Notes: generated by a model not told the origin, from the letters alone. DNA of 64,000 nt from Sequoia sempervirens (GCA_007258455.2 VDFB02262577.1:1-64000), one strand, 5' to 3'. Shown: positions 12,712 through 24,790, numbered from the stretch's first letter. Program-made: numbers and translations.

Positions 12712-13020
12712 CTTCATGCATAATCATATTTAGATTACATTCATCCCTTAACTTTTTGCATCATTTTCCATCTTTCATTTTATATTTCTTTCTTTATCTT
12801 TTCCTATTTTGAGATATCACACATGTAGTTTACACATGGATAACATCTAGAGGTGACATAAATCAATTAGTCATTTCACCTTTTTTCTTATTTTCCATTT
12901 CTTACTCTACAAGGGAATATCATCATTATCATCCTCACATTTTCTATTTTTTCTTCTCAAATACTTTTATATTTTTTCAAGCATTGTCACTTCATACATT
13001 TTTTCCTCTCACACTGTGGT
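12712..13020 (+). repeat. Dispersed repeat, also at 33532-33760
   Basis: The stretch beginning CTTCATGCATAATCAT is followed by TC-rich sequence containing ATATCATCATTATCATCCTC. It aligns with 33532-33760 and again with 33885-33980. It directly abuts TIR copy 1. No coding capacity was seen. Confidence 0.55.
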
Positions 13021-13612
13021 AATCTCATTTCCCATTTTTAAGCATTTCAAGTGATAGGACTTCAAAAAAATCCTCCACTAACTTGGCTACCCTCTTCAAA
13101 AAGATATTTTTTTGTAATATTAAAATTTCCATTACAATTTTTCTATCTTCCACTAATCTATCTAGACCTCATTTTGTAGAACCAACAAGATCCTATGTCT
13201 CTATACATAGTTTAAAATTGTAAAGCTAGATATGAGTTCATAGTAATCCATGACTATTTTTTTATCAATAACCATAATAATTTTTTTGATATATAATAAG
13301 AACCAAAAACTTACTTTTGGGAACAAGACAAGTTCCTTAGTCTGTAAAGTTTAAGGATAATTAAAAGATAAAAAAACTTTAAAAAATGAATTTTTTTATT
13401 CCCCTAGGGAAAACTTCTTTGAGATGATATTAAAAAAAATTAAAAAAATGATGGTCCCCTTATAATAAAAAAAATGAGACACCAATAGATGAGGAACTTA
13501 GGCTTTCCTTGAAATTTTTAATGTGGAAAAGTTATTAAATAATCCTTGTTAAAGAATCATATAAGGTTAATCTATATATAAATACTAATTCTAGAATTGT
13601 TTAGTATGTCAA
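13021..13612. other. AT-rich flank of the chromovirus
   Basis: Runs of T and A and no frames of note. The five bases before the chromovirus LTR (GTCAA) do not match the five after the other LTR, so no target duplication is visible. Confidence 0.5.
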
Positions 13613-14019
13613 TGTCATGCAGGTGGATCCTATTTGTTTGGTTTTATTCTAATGTTTCTAGATAAAATAATGAGAGGTTATAAGTTCCTTACAATCCTTC
13701 TAATCAATTTGTTTCAACTAGAAGATAGGAAGATAGAGGAATTGTATTGATTGCTATTTTAGTTTTCTAAATATAATGTTTTTTTTTGGATTAGTTTTAG
13801 GCTTAAATTAGCCTATTATTTAGTTTAAAAGATAGGCCATGTCATAGCCCGAGGATAAGGAGAGTTCCCATGTAAATAGAATAATATGTACAAAACTCCC
13901 ATTAATTATAATATTTGATAGCCATATCCTTTGTAGATTCGTTAAATGTTTGTGTCTGATATTGTTGCGTGAATTTCTTAAACAATTTTGAAGTTTCTAT
14001 GCTATGTATTTTTCTATAA
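13613..14019 (+). repeat. 5' LTR of the chromovirus
   Basis: It aligns with 20243-20646. It starts TGTCATGCAGGTGGATCC, a degraded form of the 3' LTR start TGATGCACGTGCATCA, which is itself a near-palindrome. It ends in CTATAA where the 3' copy has CTATCA, so the terminal CA has mutated. Confidence 0.85.
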
Positions 14020-14021
14020 TT

Positions 14022-14035
14022 TTGGTATAAGAGGC
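14022..14035 (+). promoter_or_regulatory. Primer binding site of the chromovirus
   Basis: TTGGTATAAGAGGC resembles the initiator-Met site TTGGTATCAGAGC with one substitution and one extra base. It follows the LTR end by two bases. Confidence 0.7.
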
Positions 14036-15039
14036 ACTGATAGTGGGAAATCTAGGTGCATAGTGTTTTTAATAGTTGAGATTGAAGATCTATTTGAAAA
14101 GAGAAGTCGCAAGCATATTGAAAAGGTCACAGTAGAAAAGAGGAGAAAAATATTTACATGTTAATTACTGCTAGTCATTGGACTAGATTCAAATTGCTAT
14201 TGAGGTCAAAGAAGGTGATCAAGCCACATATAAAGTGTGTTAGAAAATTGGACCTTTTATGGAGACTGTAGATTGAAAAAAAGTAAAATGTAAAGCTACC
14301 ATTAGGAATAAAGAAACCACCAAAAAAATTTACAAATTTTAAATTGAGAGAGTGTTAAGTGGTTTAGCTGAAGTTTTTTTGTGTTTGTGGTTTGAATTAA
14401 ATGACTCTATTTATTGGGAAAGGTGAGTAGTATCGATCTCATATTGTAGAAGATTTATAAGAAGTTTTATGTTTGAAAGACCTCCATAAGGAACAATTTA
14501 TAAGCTCACTATACAAGTTACAAATCACCAAATCCATGGTCTGTAGCATTTAGCAGAGGTAAATACAAATAAGTTTTGTATTATTAAGATGTAATTTGGA
14601 TAGGGTTATTGTGTCAAGTGTTTTACTGTAGAAAAATAAAAAATGTCCTCAAATTTTTTAAAAAATAGTCTTAGTAAAATATTTGTAACTTTCTCATTTC
14701 TTGATGAAATCAAGATATTAAAAATGATTTAGAAAGTTGGAATGTGTAAAACAAAACATAGTAATAGTTTTGAGAAATTCGCTCTAGTGAATAAGTTATT
14801 ATAAACAAAAGTAACATTCATAAATTTGCATATGAAAAGTAAATTATTTGTTAGCCCTATATCATTTTTACCAAAGTAGGAAAGAATTCCTACAGGTTCA
14901 AGAGGAGATTTTATTTATCAAGGGATTGCTTTCAAACTTAGAGGATGAGGATGAGGTTGAGGTCAAGGAAGACCTATCGCTAACACTTACTTGTTTGAAG
15001 TGAGAAACCTTCAAGAATGGTTAGAGGCCATGGAAATGA

Positions 15040-15990
15040 CACAAAGGTGAGATGCTAAAAATGGAGATGTCAATGAACAAGAAGTAGAATCTTCTAAAGA
15101 AGAATCATAACCAGAAGGAGAATTTGATTCCACAAAAACAAAATTAAAGCAATTGTAGGGGCAATTTCAAACCATGATTACAACTGCTAATGTATGATGG
15201 TATCTGAAATGTAGAAGAATTGATCGATTAGATCAGTTCTCTAGATAAGTACTTTGAGTATGACAATTTTGATGAAGATAAGAGAGTGAAATTTTTTGTG
15301 ACTAGATTAAAGGTTCATGAATATCTTTGGTGGGATAGAGTGCAGGATGAAAGGAGGAATAAAGGAAAAGCTAGGATCAATAGTTGGGACAAAATGGTCA
15401 CCAAACTAAAAGGTAAATTCATGTCTATAGACTATCAAATCACATTGTTTAAAAAAATTCAGAATTTAAAATAGAAACTAATGTCTATAAAAGAGTATAC
15501 TAAAGAGTTTTATAGAATTAACATTAGGCTATTCATGTGGAGGAAACGCCTAATAAGGTAGCTAGTTACATTAACGACTTGAGATATGACATTCAAGATG
15601 AGATTAGTGTGTTCCCCTTGAAGACGGTAGAAGAGGAATAGGACTTTTCTTTAAAAGAAGATAAATTCTCAAGAAAAGAAATTCCAAAAACAAGAAAAAA
15701 AAGAGGAAGAGGACAAGAAAGAGGCAGAGGACAATTTCAAAATCAAAAAGATGGAGCTATCAATTCAAGGAAACTAGAGCAGCCAACAAGAGGTAATAAT
15801 TGTAGAGGTAGAAGGTCATATTTTAGATGCAAAGATAGAGGTTTTCAAATAAGATGCTACAAATGTAACAAGAATGGAAAAAAATCTTATGAATGTCAAG
15901 AGAATCCTTCTATAAGGCAGGGAAGTGCACATATTGCACAAACAGATGAAGCAATTGCATGATCACCTCCAAATGAAGAAATACTAGAAG
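15040..15990 (+). pseudogene. gag: Chromovirus gag remnant
   Basis: Gag is the structural polyprotein that packages element RNA. Around 15240-15470 the frame has the typical retrotransposon gag pattern, with FFVTRLKVHEYLWWDRVQ and then INSWDKMVTKLKGKFMSIDY. It is followed by IKEYTKEFYRI near 15490 and VASYINDLRYDIQDEISVF near 15560. An Arg/Gly/Gln-rich stretch lies at 15700-15840, as expected before the zinc knuckle. The knuckle is at 15855-15896: C-X2-C-X4-K-X4-C, with the metal-binding His replaced by Lys. There are several stops (for example TAG at about 15472) and at least one frameshift. It is non-functional. Confidence 0.85.
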
Positions 15991-16089
15991 CAGGAGAATC
16001 CTTGTTGATGAAAAAAGTCGTATTGATTTCAAACAAGGAGATACAAGAACCTACCCAAAGAAAGTCTTTGTTAAGAACAATTTGCAAAA

Positions 16090-16440
16090 AAAAAGTTAAA
16101 TGTTGAAAAGTTATTATTAATAATGGAAGTAATGACAATCTAGTCTCCATAGAGATGGTGGATAAGTTAAGATTAGAAAAGACAACACACCCTACTCCAT
16201 ATAAGGTGTCTTGGTTACAGTTCAAGGACATCCAGTCAAGTGGTGAATGAATATTATAAAGTAGAATTTTAGATTGGGAGTTATAAAGATCAGGTAATTT
16301 GTGATATTATGCCTATGGATATTTGTGATGTTCTTTTGGATTGACCTTGGCAATATGACAAGAATAAAATTCATGATGGAAGGAGAAATACTTATACTCT
16401 TGACAAAGATGGAAAGAAGCATAAATTTATACGAAATAAA
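16090..16440 (+). pseudogene. pro: Chromovirus protease remnant
   Basis: This is an aspartic protease that would cut Gag-Pol. The active-site region reads VIINNGSNDNLVS, where family members have IDSGS or IDTGA, so the catalytic Asp is now Asn. It continues EMVDKLRLEKTTHPTPYKVSWLQ, which fits the plant chromovirus protease. From about 16240 the frame shifts, but the equivalent of the family motif LLGRPWQYD can still be followed around 16330-16360 with a stop inside it. It is inactive. Confidence 0.75.
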
Positions 16441-16659
16441 GATGAGGGAACAATAGAAAAAATAAATTATAAGGTGTTAATTTGGTTAGTGGTAAGTAAT
16501 TTTTGCACCAAATTAAGAATGAGGAGGTAAATTTTCCTCTAATTTGAAAACCAAAAGGAATTCTAACTAGCAAAAAGTTAGTTGATTTACCTATATAAAT
16601 TCAAAGAATTTTAGATGAATGTATTGATATTATGGTGGATTATTTTCCTAATGAGCTAC

Positions 16660-18335
16660 CATGAATAAGAAGTATTAGCCATCATACAAATTTCATTCCT
16701 AGAGCTAGTTTACCAAACAAAGCATTTACCAAATGACTCCAAGGGAGAATGAAGAGATCAAAGTTAAAGTGCAAGATTTTCTTGAAAAATATCTGGTCAT
16801 AGAAAATTAAAGTCCTTGTGTTTTTCCTACAATGTTGAGCCCAAAGAAGGATGGTGGATGGATAATGTGTATAGATTCCAGATCCATCAATAAGATTACA
16901 CTCAAGTATAGATTTATTTTGCCTCGTATGGATGATTTGATGGATTTTATGATTGGCGCTAAATAGTTTTCCAAAATAGATTTAAAGAGTGGATATCAAT
17001 AGATTAGAATTAGAGAAGGTGATGAATGGAAATTTTTTTTATAAAAAATGATACGCTTTATGAATGGTTAGTAATTTCCCATTTGGTTTGTGGAATAATC
17101 CATGTACTTTTATGAGACTAATGAATGAATTAAATAAGAAATTCATAGGAAAATTTTCCATAAGGTATGTGTAGGATCATGATGGAAGAAACATGCCCTT
17201 AAGTGGTAAAAAAATTAGAAAAATTAGAGTTAGGAAACTTGAATTAAAAATTTGAATAAGTTATCTACATTATTTCAAAAATATGTAAGAATAAAATCTG
17301 TAGAAAATTGATTGTAGTTTCTAAACTACCAGGGTTTTTTTATTTTTAAAATCGATTTGGTGAAAATTTGAAATTTCAATGCAGTAGTACTTAAATTTTA
17401 GGGAAAAAATAAGAAGTAGGTGTCTATACCACCCCTAACCATAATAAAATGATAATATTTTTTTATAAGAATTTACATATAAGTAGAGGACTCATGTCCC
17501 GATGTGATGCATATTTTTTTGTATTTTTTTCAAAGTAAATAATTAATTATGATTTTTTTATTAAATTTTTATAAAATATAAAAAATTCATTTGTTTAACC
17601 ACCTTAACTTGCTCAAAACTTCATGAAATTCATTTTTTTTTTTAATCCTATAGTATGTGAAGCATAGAATGTGATGTTTTTGGATTCAAAATTGTAATAT
17701 TGTTTGAAAGCTATAGATGTTTTTCAATCAACCTATCAATTAGGACTTTAGTCGTAATTCAAATAGAAAATGAATAATAATTACTTATTAAATTAAAAGT
17801 AAAGCATAATTTATATTGGTGGAAAGCTAAGAATCTCCTTTAAAAACCTTTTCTTTTCATCAATTTTGGGTAAAAAAAAGTTGTCAGCCACATACCCTAC
17901 AAATTCCCATCATATTGCCACTTTTTGGCCCATCATGATCCTACACATACCCCATAGTCTATCTTGATGATATTCTAATATATATTCAATCAAAGGAGGA
18001 ACATCTCAAACACTTAAGATTGGTTTTGAGTAAGTTGAAACAAGAAAAAACTTTAATCAATCTTAAGAAGTGTACATTTTTGAAACCTAGGTTAATCTAT
18101 TTGGGTTTTTTTATATCTAAAGATGGTTTAAAAATGGACCCAAAAAAGGTAAAAGCTATAATAGAATGGCGTACTCCAAGGAATATTTTTGAAGTAAGAA
18201 GTTTTCATGGTTTAGCCAGTGTTTACAAGAAGTTCATTAGAAATTTTAGTGGGATTTTTGCTCCAATTGTAGAAACAATCAAGGGTAGCAAGCAACCTTT
18301 TCAATGGAAAAACATAGCTTAAAAAGGGTTTCAAT
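16660..18335 (+). pseudogene. pol: Chromovirus reverse transcriptase remnant, split by TIR copy 2
   Basis: This is the RNA-directed DNA polymerase of the element. Conserved blocks before the insert include SPKKDGGWIMCIDSRSINKI (about 16840-16895), YRFILPRMDDLMD and SKIDLKSGYQ (about 16973-17000). A frameshifted stretch near 17040-17140 then carries the family's residues up to the insert. The TIR element occupies 17163-17952. RT resumes with VYLDDILIY (17957-17983), where the YLDD catalytic motif is intact. It continues in one open frame to 18322 (LNLKKC-type block, then [18 protein letters not shown]). Several stops upstream and the 790-bp insertion make it inactive. Confidence 0.85.
17163..17952 (+). 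mobile_element. TIR transposon family, copy 2 (790 bp), inside the chromovirus RT
   Basis: It starts AGGTATGTGTAGGATCATGA, so the first G has mutated, and ends ATCATGATCCTACACATACCC minus one base. It is flanked by a perfect 4-bp duplication: CATA at 17159-17162 and again at 17953-17956. Removing the element and one CATA rejoins the RT text at the codons just before VYLDD. It aligns over its whole length with copy 1. It has no transposase frame. Confidence 0.9.
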
Positions 18336-18760
18336 TAATCAAAAAGAAGATAAAAATAACCAATTTTAGCATTACCAGATTTTAATAAAGTTTTTCAAGT
18401 TAAGTGTGATGCTAGTTGATTTGTTGTTGGTGCAATTTTAAGTCAAGATAAAAACCAATTGCTTATTTTAGTGAAAAGTTGAATGAGGATAAACAAAAAA
18501 TTTCCTCCTATGAAAAATAATTTTATGCTATATTTCAAGTATTAAAGAAATTGAGGCATTATTCAATGACTAAGGAATTTATTTTTTATACTAATAACCA
18601 TGGCTTGTAATTTATAACCAAGAAAGTAAAGTTGAACCAAAGACATTTTAAATGGGTTGAGTTGTTGGAAAATTTTACATTTGTCATCAAGCATACAAGT
18701 GGGTAATCTAATAAAGTTGCAAATGCTTTAAGCATGAGAAGTTTAATTTTGTAGGATTTC
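18336..18760 (+). pseudogene. pol: Chromovirus RNase H remnant
   Basis: This domain removes RNA from the RNA/DNA hybrid. Recognisable blocks are VKCDAS (about 18400) with a stop following, YFSEKLNEDKQKISSYEK (about 18465-18520), then FYAIFQVLKKLRHY, and FIFYTNNHGL with T-N in place of the usual T-D-H. It continues to HFKWVELLENFTFVIKHTSG (about 18645-18705). There are frameshifts and stops (for example TAA after YEK). Confidence 0.75.
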
Positions 18761-18799
18761 AAAGTAAATTTCTTGGGATTTGATAATTTAAAGGAAATG

Positions 18800-19800
18800 T
18801 ATGAAGATGTTGATTTCAAAGAAGCCTAAGCTGCTTGTAAAAATCTTGTGAACCAAGATAAAAATTCATGGATGGATTATATGATACAGGAAGGATTTTT
18901 AGTTAAACAGAGTCAATTATGTGTTCCAAAATGTTCCATCAGAGGGTACTTGTTGTAGGAAGAACATAGTGGATAAAATTTTTGCTCAATTAAGTGATTT
19001 TTTATTTTTGGCTAGGTAAGCAAGCTAATGTAAAGAAGTTTATTGTAAGATGTAGGATTTTCCATTATTCAAAGGAAGAATCTATAACACTAGGTTATAC
19101 AAACCACTTCCAATCCCAAATAGACCATGGGACTCTATAAGTATGGATTTTGTATTGGGTTTTTCTAAAACTAAAATGGGTAATGACTCAATTTTAGTTG
19201 TTGTAGATAGATTTTCAAAGATGGATCAGTTTATACCTTGTTTTAAGACTTGTGATGCAAATAATGTGGAAAATTTATTTTTCAAAGATGTTGTGAGGTT
19301 ACATGGACTTCCCAAAAACACAGTTTTAGATAGGGATACCAAATTTGTGGCACATTTTCAATGAAATTTATGGAAAAATTTACGAACCAGTCTCAACTTC
19401 AGCTCAGCTTACCATCCACAGACTAATGGGAAAATAGAGGTAGTAAATAAGAATTTTGGGAATATTTTAAGAAGGCTAACTGATCAAAATCCCAAGCAAT
19501 GGGATCATGTATTACCTCAAGAAAATTTTACTTATAATGACTCACCAAATAGAAGTACAAGATTAAGTTCATTTCAGATCATGTATGGAATACATCCAAG
19601 AGGAGTTTATGAATTGAGAGACTTAGCAAAAGTAGAGATAATGAGTGTTGAAGGTGAAGATTTTTCTATGGCCATCTAGGAATTGCATAAACATGTGAGG
19701 AATAAATTATATGAAAGTAAGAACAAGTATAAGGAAAGCGCACATTTAGAAAGAAAATAATTGAATTTTTAAATGTGTGATATCTCAGACGAGAAAGGTT
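18800..19800 (+). pseudogene. pol: Chromovirus integrase remnant
   Basis: This is the DDE integrase that would insert the cDNA. The core starts at about 19110 with [20 protein letters not shown] (first catalytic Asp). It continues to [13 protein letters not shown] and then [16 protein letters not shown] (second Asp). AYHPQTNGKIEVVNKNF follows at about 19410-19450 with the catalytic Glu in GKIEVV. A GPY/F-like C-terminal module, KLKLRMIGHCKIVRMF, follows at about 19825-19870. The N-terminal zinc finger region (18900-19100) is badly scrambled. Stops interrupt the frame at about 19362 and 19677. Confidence 0.85.
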
Positions 19801-19822
19801 TCTAAAGAGAGAATATAATAAG

Positions 19823-20230
19823 TTGAAGCTTAGAATGATTGGTCATTGCAAAATTGTGAGGATGTTTTCCTCAAATGCATATGAAATTACACTTTCACCT
19901 AACATTAGAAATTCTCCAATTTTTAATGGTGCAGATTTGTACCCTTGCAAGGAAAGTGAAATTGAGGAATCAACAGATACATTTGATGTTCAACAAGAAC
20001 ATATAATTTAGTGGGAGAAATAGTTACCTATAGTTGAACCCTTGCTGATTGAGGAGGTTTTAGATGAGAAGATGGTTAAAAATACAAGAGGTAAAAAATA
20101 TTTTTAGTATTTAGTTAAATGAAAAGGTCAACCAGTTGAAGATGCTACATGGATGACAACTTTAGACATAACCAAGTATGGTGTTAGTATTGATGAACTC
20201 ATGGATAGGACACCATGAAGAAGTGTTTCT
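19823..20230 (+). pseudogene. pol: Integrase C-terminus and chromodomain remnant
   Basis: After the GPY/F-like module the frame reads EVLDEKMVKNTRGKKYF, a stop, YLVK, a stop where the family has W, then KGQPVEDATWM (about 20055-20157). This is the chromodomain layout: conserved Tyr-Leu-Val-Lys-Trp-Lys followed by E-D-A-T-W. In living relatives the domain guides insertion to modified chromatin. A stop at about 20217 ends the frame, while another frame continues HEEVFLPG towards the LTR. Confidence 0.8.
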
Positions 20231-20242
20231 TCCTGGGTAGTC

Positions 20243-20646
20243 TGATGCACGTGCATCATTTTTTTTTTCTTTTATTCTAATATTTCTAGATAAAATAATG
20301 AGAGGTTGTAGTTCCTTACAATTGTCTGAATCATTTTGTCTCAACTAGAAGATATGAAGTTAGAGGAATTATAGGGATTCTCATTTTAGATTTCTAAATA
20401 GAATGAATTTGTTTGGATTAGTTTTAGGCTTAAGTTAGCATATTATTCAATATAAAAGATAGGCCATTTTGTAACCTAAGGACAAGGAGAGTTCTTGTGC
20501 AAATAGAATAATATGTAAAAATCTCTCATTGCGTAGACTATTTTATAGCCATATTCTTTATAGATTTTCTAGATGTTTGCGTCTAATATTGTTGCTTTAA
20601 TTTCTTAAACAATTTTGAAGTTTTTATGCTATGCATTTCTCTATCA
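20243..20646 (+). repeat. 3' LTR of the chromovirus
   Basis: It starts TGATGCACGTGCATCA and ends CTATCA. It aligns with 13613-14019 along its length. The DNA that follows (20647-20852) is shared with 9359-9563, so it is duplicated genomic flank or another repeat rather than LTR. Confidence 0.85.
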
Positions 20647-20852
20647 AAATGTAAGATTGAATACTCAAATTAAATGATAAACATGTATGGGGGAAGGCAT
20701 TTATTAAATCTTTTTTGGATATTCTGCATAATATTCATTAGTAAAAATTATTTTTCAACAACCTTTTAGTCCACATGTCTAATGTCCCTAAATAAAATTT
20801 AGTTCATAATCTTGCTGGTCCAAACTATCCTTTATATCATAACATATGTAAA

Positions 20853-20882
20853 CTAGCAGTTCCATGTAGAAACATGCAATGA
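20853..20882 (-). other. Helitron 3' terminus with hairpin
   Basis: Minus-strand reading: stem CATGT, loop TTCT, stem ACATG, then GAACTGCTAG to the end. Two more pairs (TT/AA) flank a G-G mismatch below the stem. This is the expected arrangement for the Helitron termination signal, although the stem is short. Confidence 0.6.
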
Positions 20883-20979
20883 TGAGCTGATAGGCTGAGA
20901 TGTACATTGGAGGGAGGGGAGATGTAAGCAATGAGGTTGGTAGGCTTCAAAATTTATTGTGCCAAATGCAAAGAAGAGG

Positions 20980-21760
20980 AACAATGTAGGATGCAAGAAT
21001 GCAAATAACAAAAGTAAATGATACGTAATGTAATGAAACATGGAATGAATAACATAAATGATTTTATCCTGTTGCAACCATAACCAGAAAATGAAAGCCA
21101 TAAATAAAAAAATATTGGTTTCAAAAACCACTTGGATGCAAAAAGCCACAATAAAATCTAATCTATACAATAATAATTGACAAAAAACACTCCTTTCTCA
21201 GCACAATCTCCTTGAAAATTGAAAAAATTCATCCTTCTCAACAACACCTTCTCCAAAATGAAACAATATAGCTTAAGAAACACAACTATAATTGACAATG
21301 CCCAATGGAAGCTAACACAAATCATATATTATTTTGTGGTGATGGTTGGAATGTAGTAAAATAGTTAATGCTATGTACTCCATGTTGTTTTGCATATGGG
21401 TTTGTTCACTATTGTTGTATGCATTAAGCTATATTGTTCCAGCCATAACCAGAATGTAAAAGCCATAAATAATAAAAAATTACTTTCAATAGCCACCCAC
21501 ATGAAGAAAGCCACAATATAGCCCAATCTATACAATAAGAATCAACCAATACTCCATAACCTTAACAATTTTAATATTACATATATATATTGATATTTTG
21601 TTGTGTTGCAATTATAGATGCTAAATGCAAGCCACAAATGGAACAAATATAGACTAAGGTGGACATCAATAGAATGAATTGCATAACATTAACTTCTTTA
21701 TTCCATTGTAACCATTGCTATACAATGATGAAATTCATAGTTATTGACAAAATAGTAGAG
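20980..21760 (-). repeat. Internal Helitron repeat, minus-orientation copies
   Basis: Units carrying AACCATAACCAGAAAATGAA and AGCCATAAATAAAA occur at about 21075-21180, 21430-21560 and (weaker) 21600-21740. The reverse complement of the same text makes up the array at 27240-29045. No gene was seen; short frames here (20853-21170 minus, 21659-21847 plus) are not conserved between units. Confidence 0.55.
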
Positions 21761-23640
21761 GCAAGGAAGAGAACAAGGGGTGGTGTACACCCTACTACTT
21801 TGATCAATGATAGAAGGAATGTTTTGGCTACTAATGAGTATAAATAAAAACATTGGAATCCACATTACGGGTTCAATATGATTTGCAAAAATAAGAGAAA
21901 AGTGCAAATATTAGTGCAGTGTTCATCTCTAATTGATACACAACATGTAAACCAAGAGATGTGAAAGTTGATTATTTTATAATAAACAATTTTCTATGAA
22001 GTTTTAATGCAAGAAATGAAGTAAACATAACTTAGACATACCTGGTGTATGTCACAAAATGTATTGTCAACATAACAAAGCAGCACCCAATGTCCACCCT
22101 ACCATATTGGGTCATGGAGTGTCATGCGCCCTCACCAAACCCCCAAGCAAGGAAAAATAAATTTCCCACCATTGGCATCAATGGTGAAAGCAATGTCTAG
22201 GTTGATTCTAACTTAATGCAAGCTCTAAAGGCATCAAAAGGTGCACATATGATGATATTTTGGGTTTAGTATGGTTGTAAACATGAAAGAATAATTCAAA
22301 ATTTCGTACACTAAAGACATACCATTGGTAGATGATAAATCAATCAGATTATGTAAAGACTAATAGAATTCATAACAAATTGTATGAAATGAAGGTGCGG
22401 TAGAAGAGTGCAAGGAAATAAAATGTTGGTATACCTTGTACAGGGAATGAAATGGAAAATTCACAAAGTAAGGGAGCCCTATTTTGTACCCTTCAAGATT
22501 ATGGTATCAAACATCATGGTTTCTCACCAAACCTCTACGGAGAGTAATTTTTTCTCCATGAATTTAAACTATATGTTAGTACATAGACTTGCAATCTAAA
22601 ATGTTGTGAACAAAATATCATTTGAAACAATGGAAATTAGAAGTTTAGTATAGCAAACATGTATCATCACTACGAACTATTTCGATAAGGAAGTATAAAT
22701 AACAGTATAATTTCTAAAGAATAATATCTAATATATGTGGAATAAAATACATGTTATAAATAGGATGCAGGTATACCTTTTCCAAAGAGCAGCAAAACAA
22801 TATGTGGACAATTGAATATAATTGTCTTTTGGAACCTGGCAATTTTATTAACCTAAAATCACTATTAGCTTTTAAAAGAAATCTATTGAGTTGCAACATT
22901 TGTCATAAATAACTTTGAATGTAATTGCAAAAGAATATATGGAAAGAATGAGATAGAGCCTTACCTTATATACAAATAGAATATAGTTTCAACTTGAATA
23001 GCATGGGAAAGTTGTAAGCATAAAGGTATTTACAATTATAAACACCTACAGAAAGAGCTGGAAATCTTCCCAATCTAAATTTGTTAGAATTTGAAATTGT
23101 TAGAAAAAAATAATTCAAGTGTGATAGTTATGGAGGTGGGACTATTTTTGGTAAAGCGCAGGAATTCTATGAGACCAAAGTGAAATTTATATAATGGAAT
23201 TTGTTTGTTGGCAAGAAGGGGAAATAGAAAGTAACAATTGAATAGAAACTTCTTGTATTGATGTTTGTATAACTACGTTTTTTGAAATGCTAGGTAAAAT
23301 TAATAGAAGTGGGAATGAAGGGTATTGTGGAAGAATTGAGACAAAGAAGGAAAGGAGAAGTGGCATAGGTACTATTGAAAAAAAATAAAAAAACATGATG
23401 GTGGTAGTGCAGACAATTGTTAGAGATGTTTCTCTTCTTTGATTCAAAGTGCATTGTATTTGTTGGAATGTAGCCTACAATACCTGTCAAAAGAGAAAGG
23501 TGGATCTATTTTTACTCCTTCTAGTGATTTAACATGAGAGAGAGTTGTGAATGTTATTACTTTCCTTTCTTTAGTTCCAATATCTATTGTATCTTTTTCT
23601 AACTTGTTAAGCCTTGATATTTATGGATTTTGATAGCCCA
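21761..23640. other. Helitron interior without recognised genes
   Basis: AT-rich sequence with scattered short frames. Nothing conserved was recognised between the repeats and the helicase remnant. It could be captured host DNA, which cannot be shown from sequence alone. Confidence 0.45.
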
Positions 23641-23649
23641 GGCCATTGT

Positions 23650-24790
23650 CAATGGGGGTTGTCTTCAATTGCCTCATATGATTGGGATAAAGGGGTTGAA
23701 TCTTGGATTCTCCTGATCCCATGTTGGCCTAGTGTAGTTATGGAAGTCAAAAACAACATATTCAGGTAGTTGAGGTGGTTTAGTACCCCTAGCATATACA
23801 ATAGCCTTCACTAAACCGAATGATCCATTCACCAGGCCAGCTGCCACCCAAAGATTTGTTGTCAACATAACTTCTTGACCAATTGTGAGAAAGAGTTCAA
23901 GTTGAAGTTGTTCATCATCAACATAATCAAGTTCATTTTGTTCAGAATATTCAACAACACTAATTGCAATTGGAACATTTAATTGTTGTAGCATTTTCCT
24001 ATTGGGCAGAGCAACCAATCTATTAGTTGGGAATTTAAGTGGATAGCCTAATCAAAGTCTTGGTTTTTCTTAGATACAAGCATGCTTTTTGTTTGAATCA
24101 TAAGAAGTTTTCAATTAGCCAGGGATGCCTAGTAGTTTCTAATATTCATAAGGAGCATACAAAATTGTTGTTGTGACTCGGATTGCCCATGCTGGCGAAA
24201 GCTAGTGTCAAGTGTAACAACAATATTAAAACTGTGCCAAAGTGCTAATGCTATGGACCGAGAACTATAGATAGGCCTGTCCATAATAGGGGATAGTTGT
24301 GCCAAGTCACCCATGAGTATAACAAAAACACCACCAAATGGCTACAAATGTCTCGAAGGGAATGCTTTATGCAATTAGCTATCTCTTTTTAGTAGCAACT
24401 TGGGACCCAGGAAACTCATTTCATCAATTAGTATGTACTTAATATGTTTGAAGTCTTCCTGAAATATGGTCAATGGTTATACTTTCAATGGATTCATATC
24501 TTTTATTGGTATGTGAAGAGCACTATGCATTGTGGAGGCACAAACATTATAACAACACCTGTTGGTGCCAAAACAAGCAAAGGGTTAATTTTTTGACTCA
24601 ACAATCGATTTAGTGCTCTTCATATCTTGTTAATAAAGAATTATTTACCTATTCTAGTGGTTCCTTAAATGATCATACGAAGTGGAGGCAATGAGGGCAG
24701 GCCAAGGTGGTGTTGTTCAATGATTCACAAAGCAAGCACCTATCTAGGAAATAGTCGATGACAAAGGGCTAGCATTACAAAGGAAGAAAG
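23650..24790 (-). pseudogene. Pif1-like helicase remnant of a Helitron
   Basis: Read on the minus strand from high to low coordinates, the superfamily 1B helicase motifs appear in order. A degraded Walker A (GTTRIGK where the family has GTAGTGK) lies near 24650. VLAPTGV is near 24575, followed after a frameshift by ASTMHSALHIPI. Walker B ILIDEMSFLGPKLLLK is at about 24390-24435. GDLAQLSPIMDRPIYS (motif III) is at 24265-24312, with SFRQHGQSESQQQFCMLL after it. GQEVMLTTNLWVAAGLVNGS is at about 23810-23870 and ends the C-terminal RecA-like domain. The last match to Helitron helicases is very close in wording (MLTKNLW-type block). At least two frameshifts and several stops make it non-functional. 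In living elements the domain is fused to a Rep nickase, which is missing here. Confidence 0.85.

Larger units (their letters stand above)
13613..20646 (+). mobile_element. Dead Ty3/gypsy chromovirus, interrupted by a TIR transposon
   Basis: Two LTRs of about 405 bp (13613-14019 and 20243-20646) flank a gag-PR-RT-RH-IN-chromodomain order on the plus strand. A primer site TTGGTATAAGAGGC lies at 14022-14035. Coding is broken by many stops and several frameshifts, and 790 bp of TIR element sits in RT. Without that insert the element is about 6.24 kb. The order with integrase last and a C-terminal chromodomain is diagnostic of chromoviruses. Reading in the CAT GAA frame after the chromodomain continues FLPG and then into the 3' LTR, so the original polyprotein probably ended inside the LTR. 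I cannot place it in a named chromovirus clade with confidence. Confidence 0.9.

Noticed and set aside
12624..12812. Frame across the right end of TIR copy 1
   Set aside because: It begins in the transposon and ends in flanking repeat; the matching frame at 53307-53540 differs after the end.
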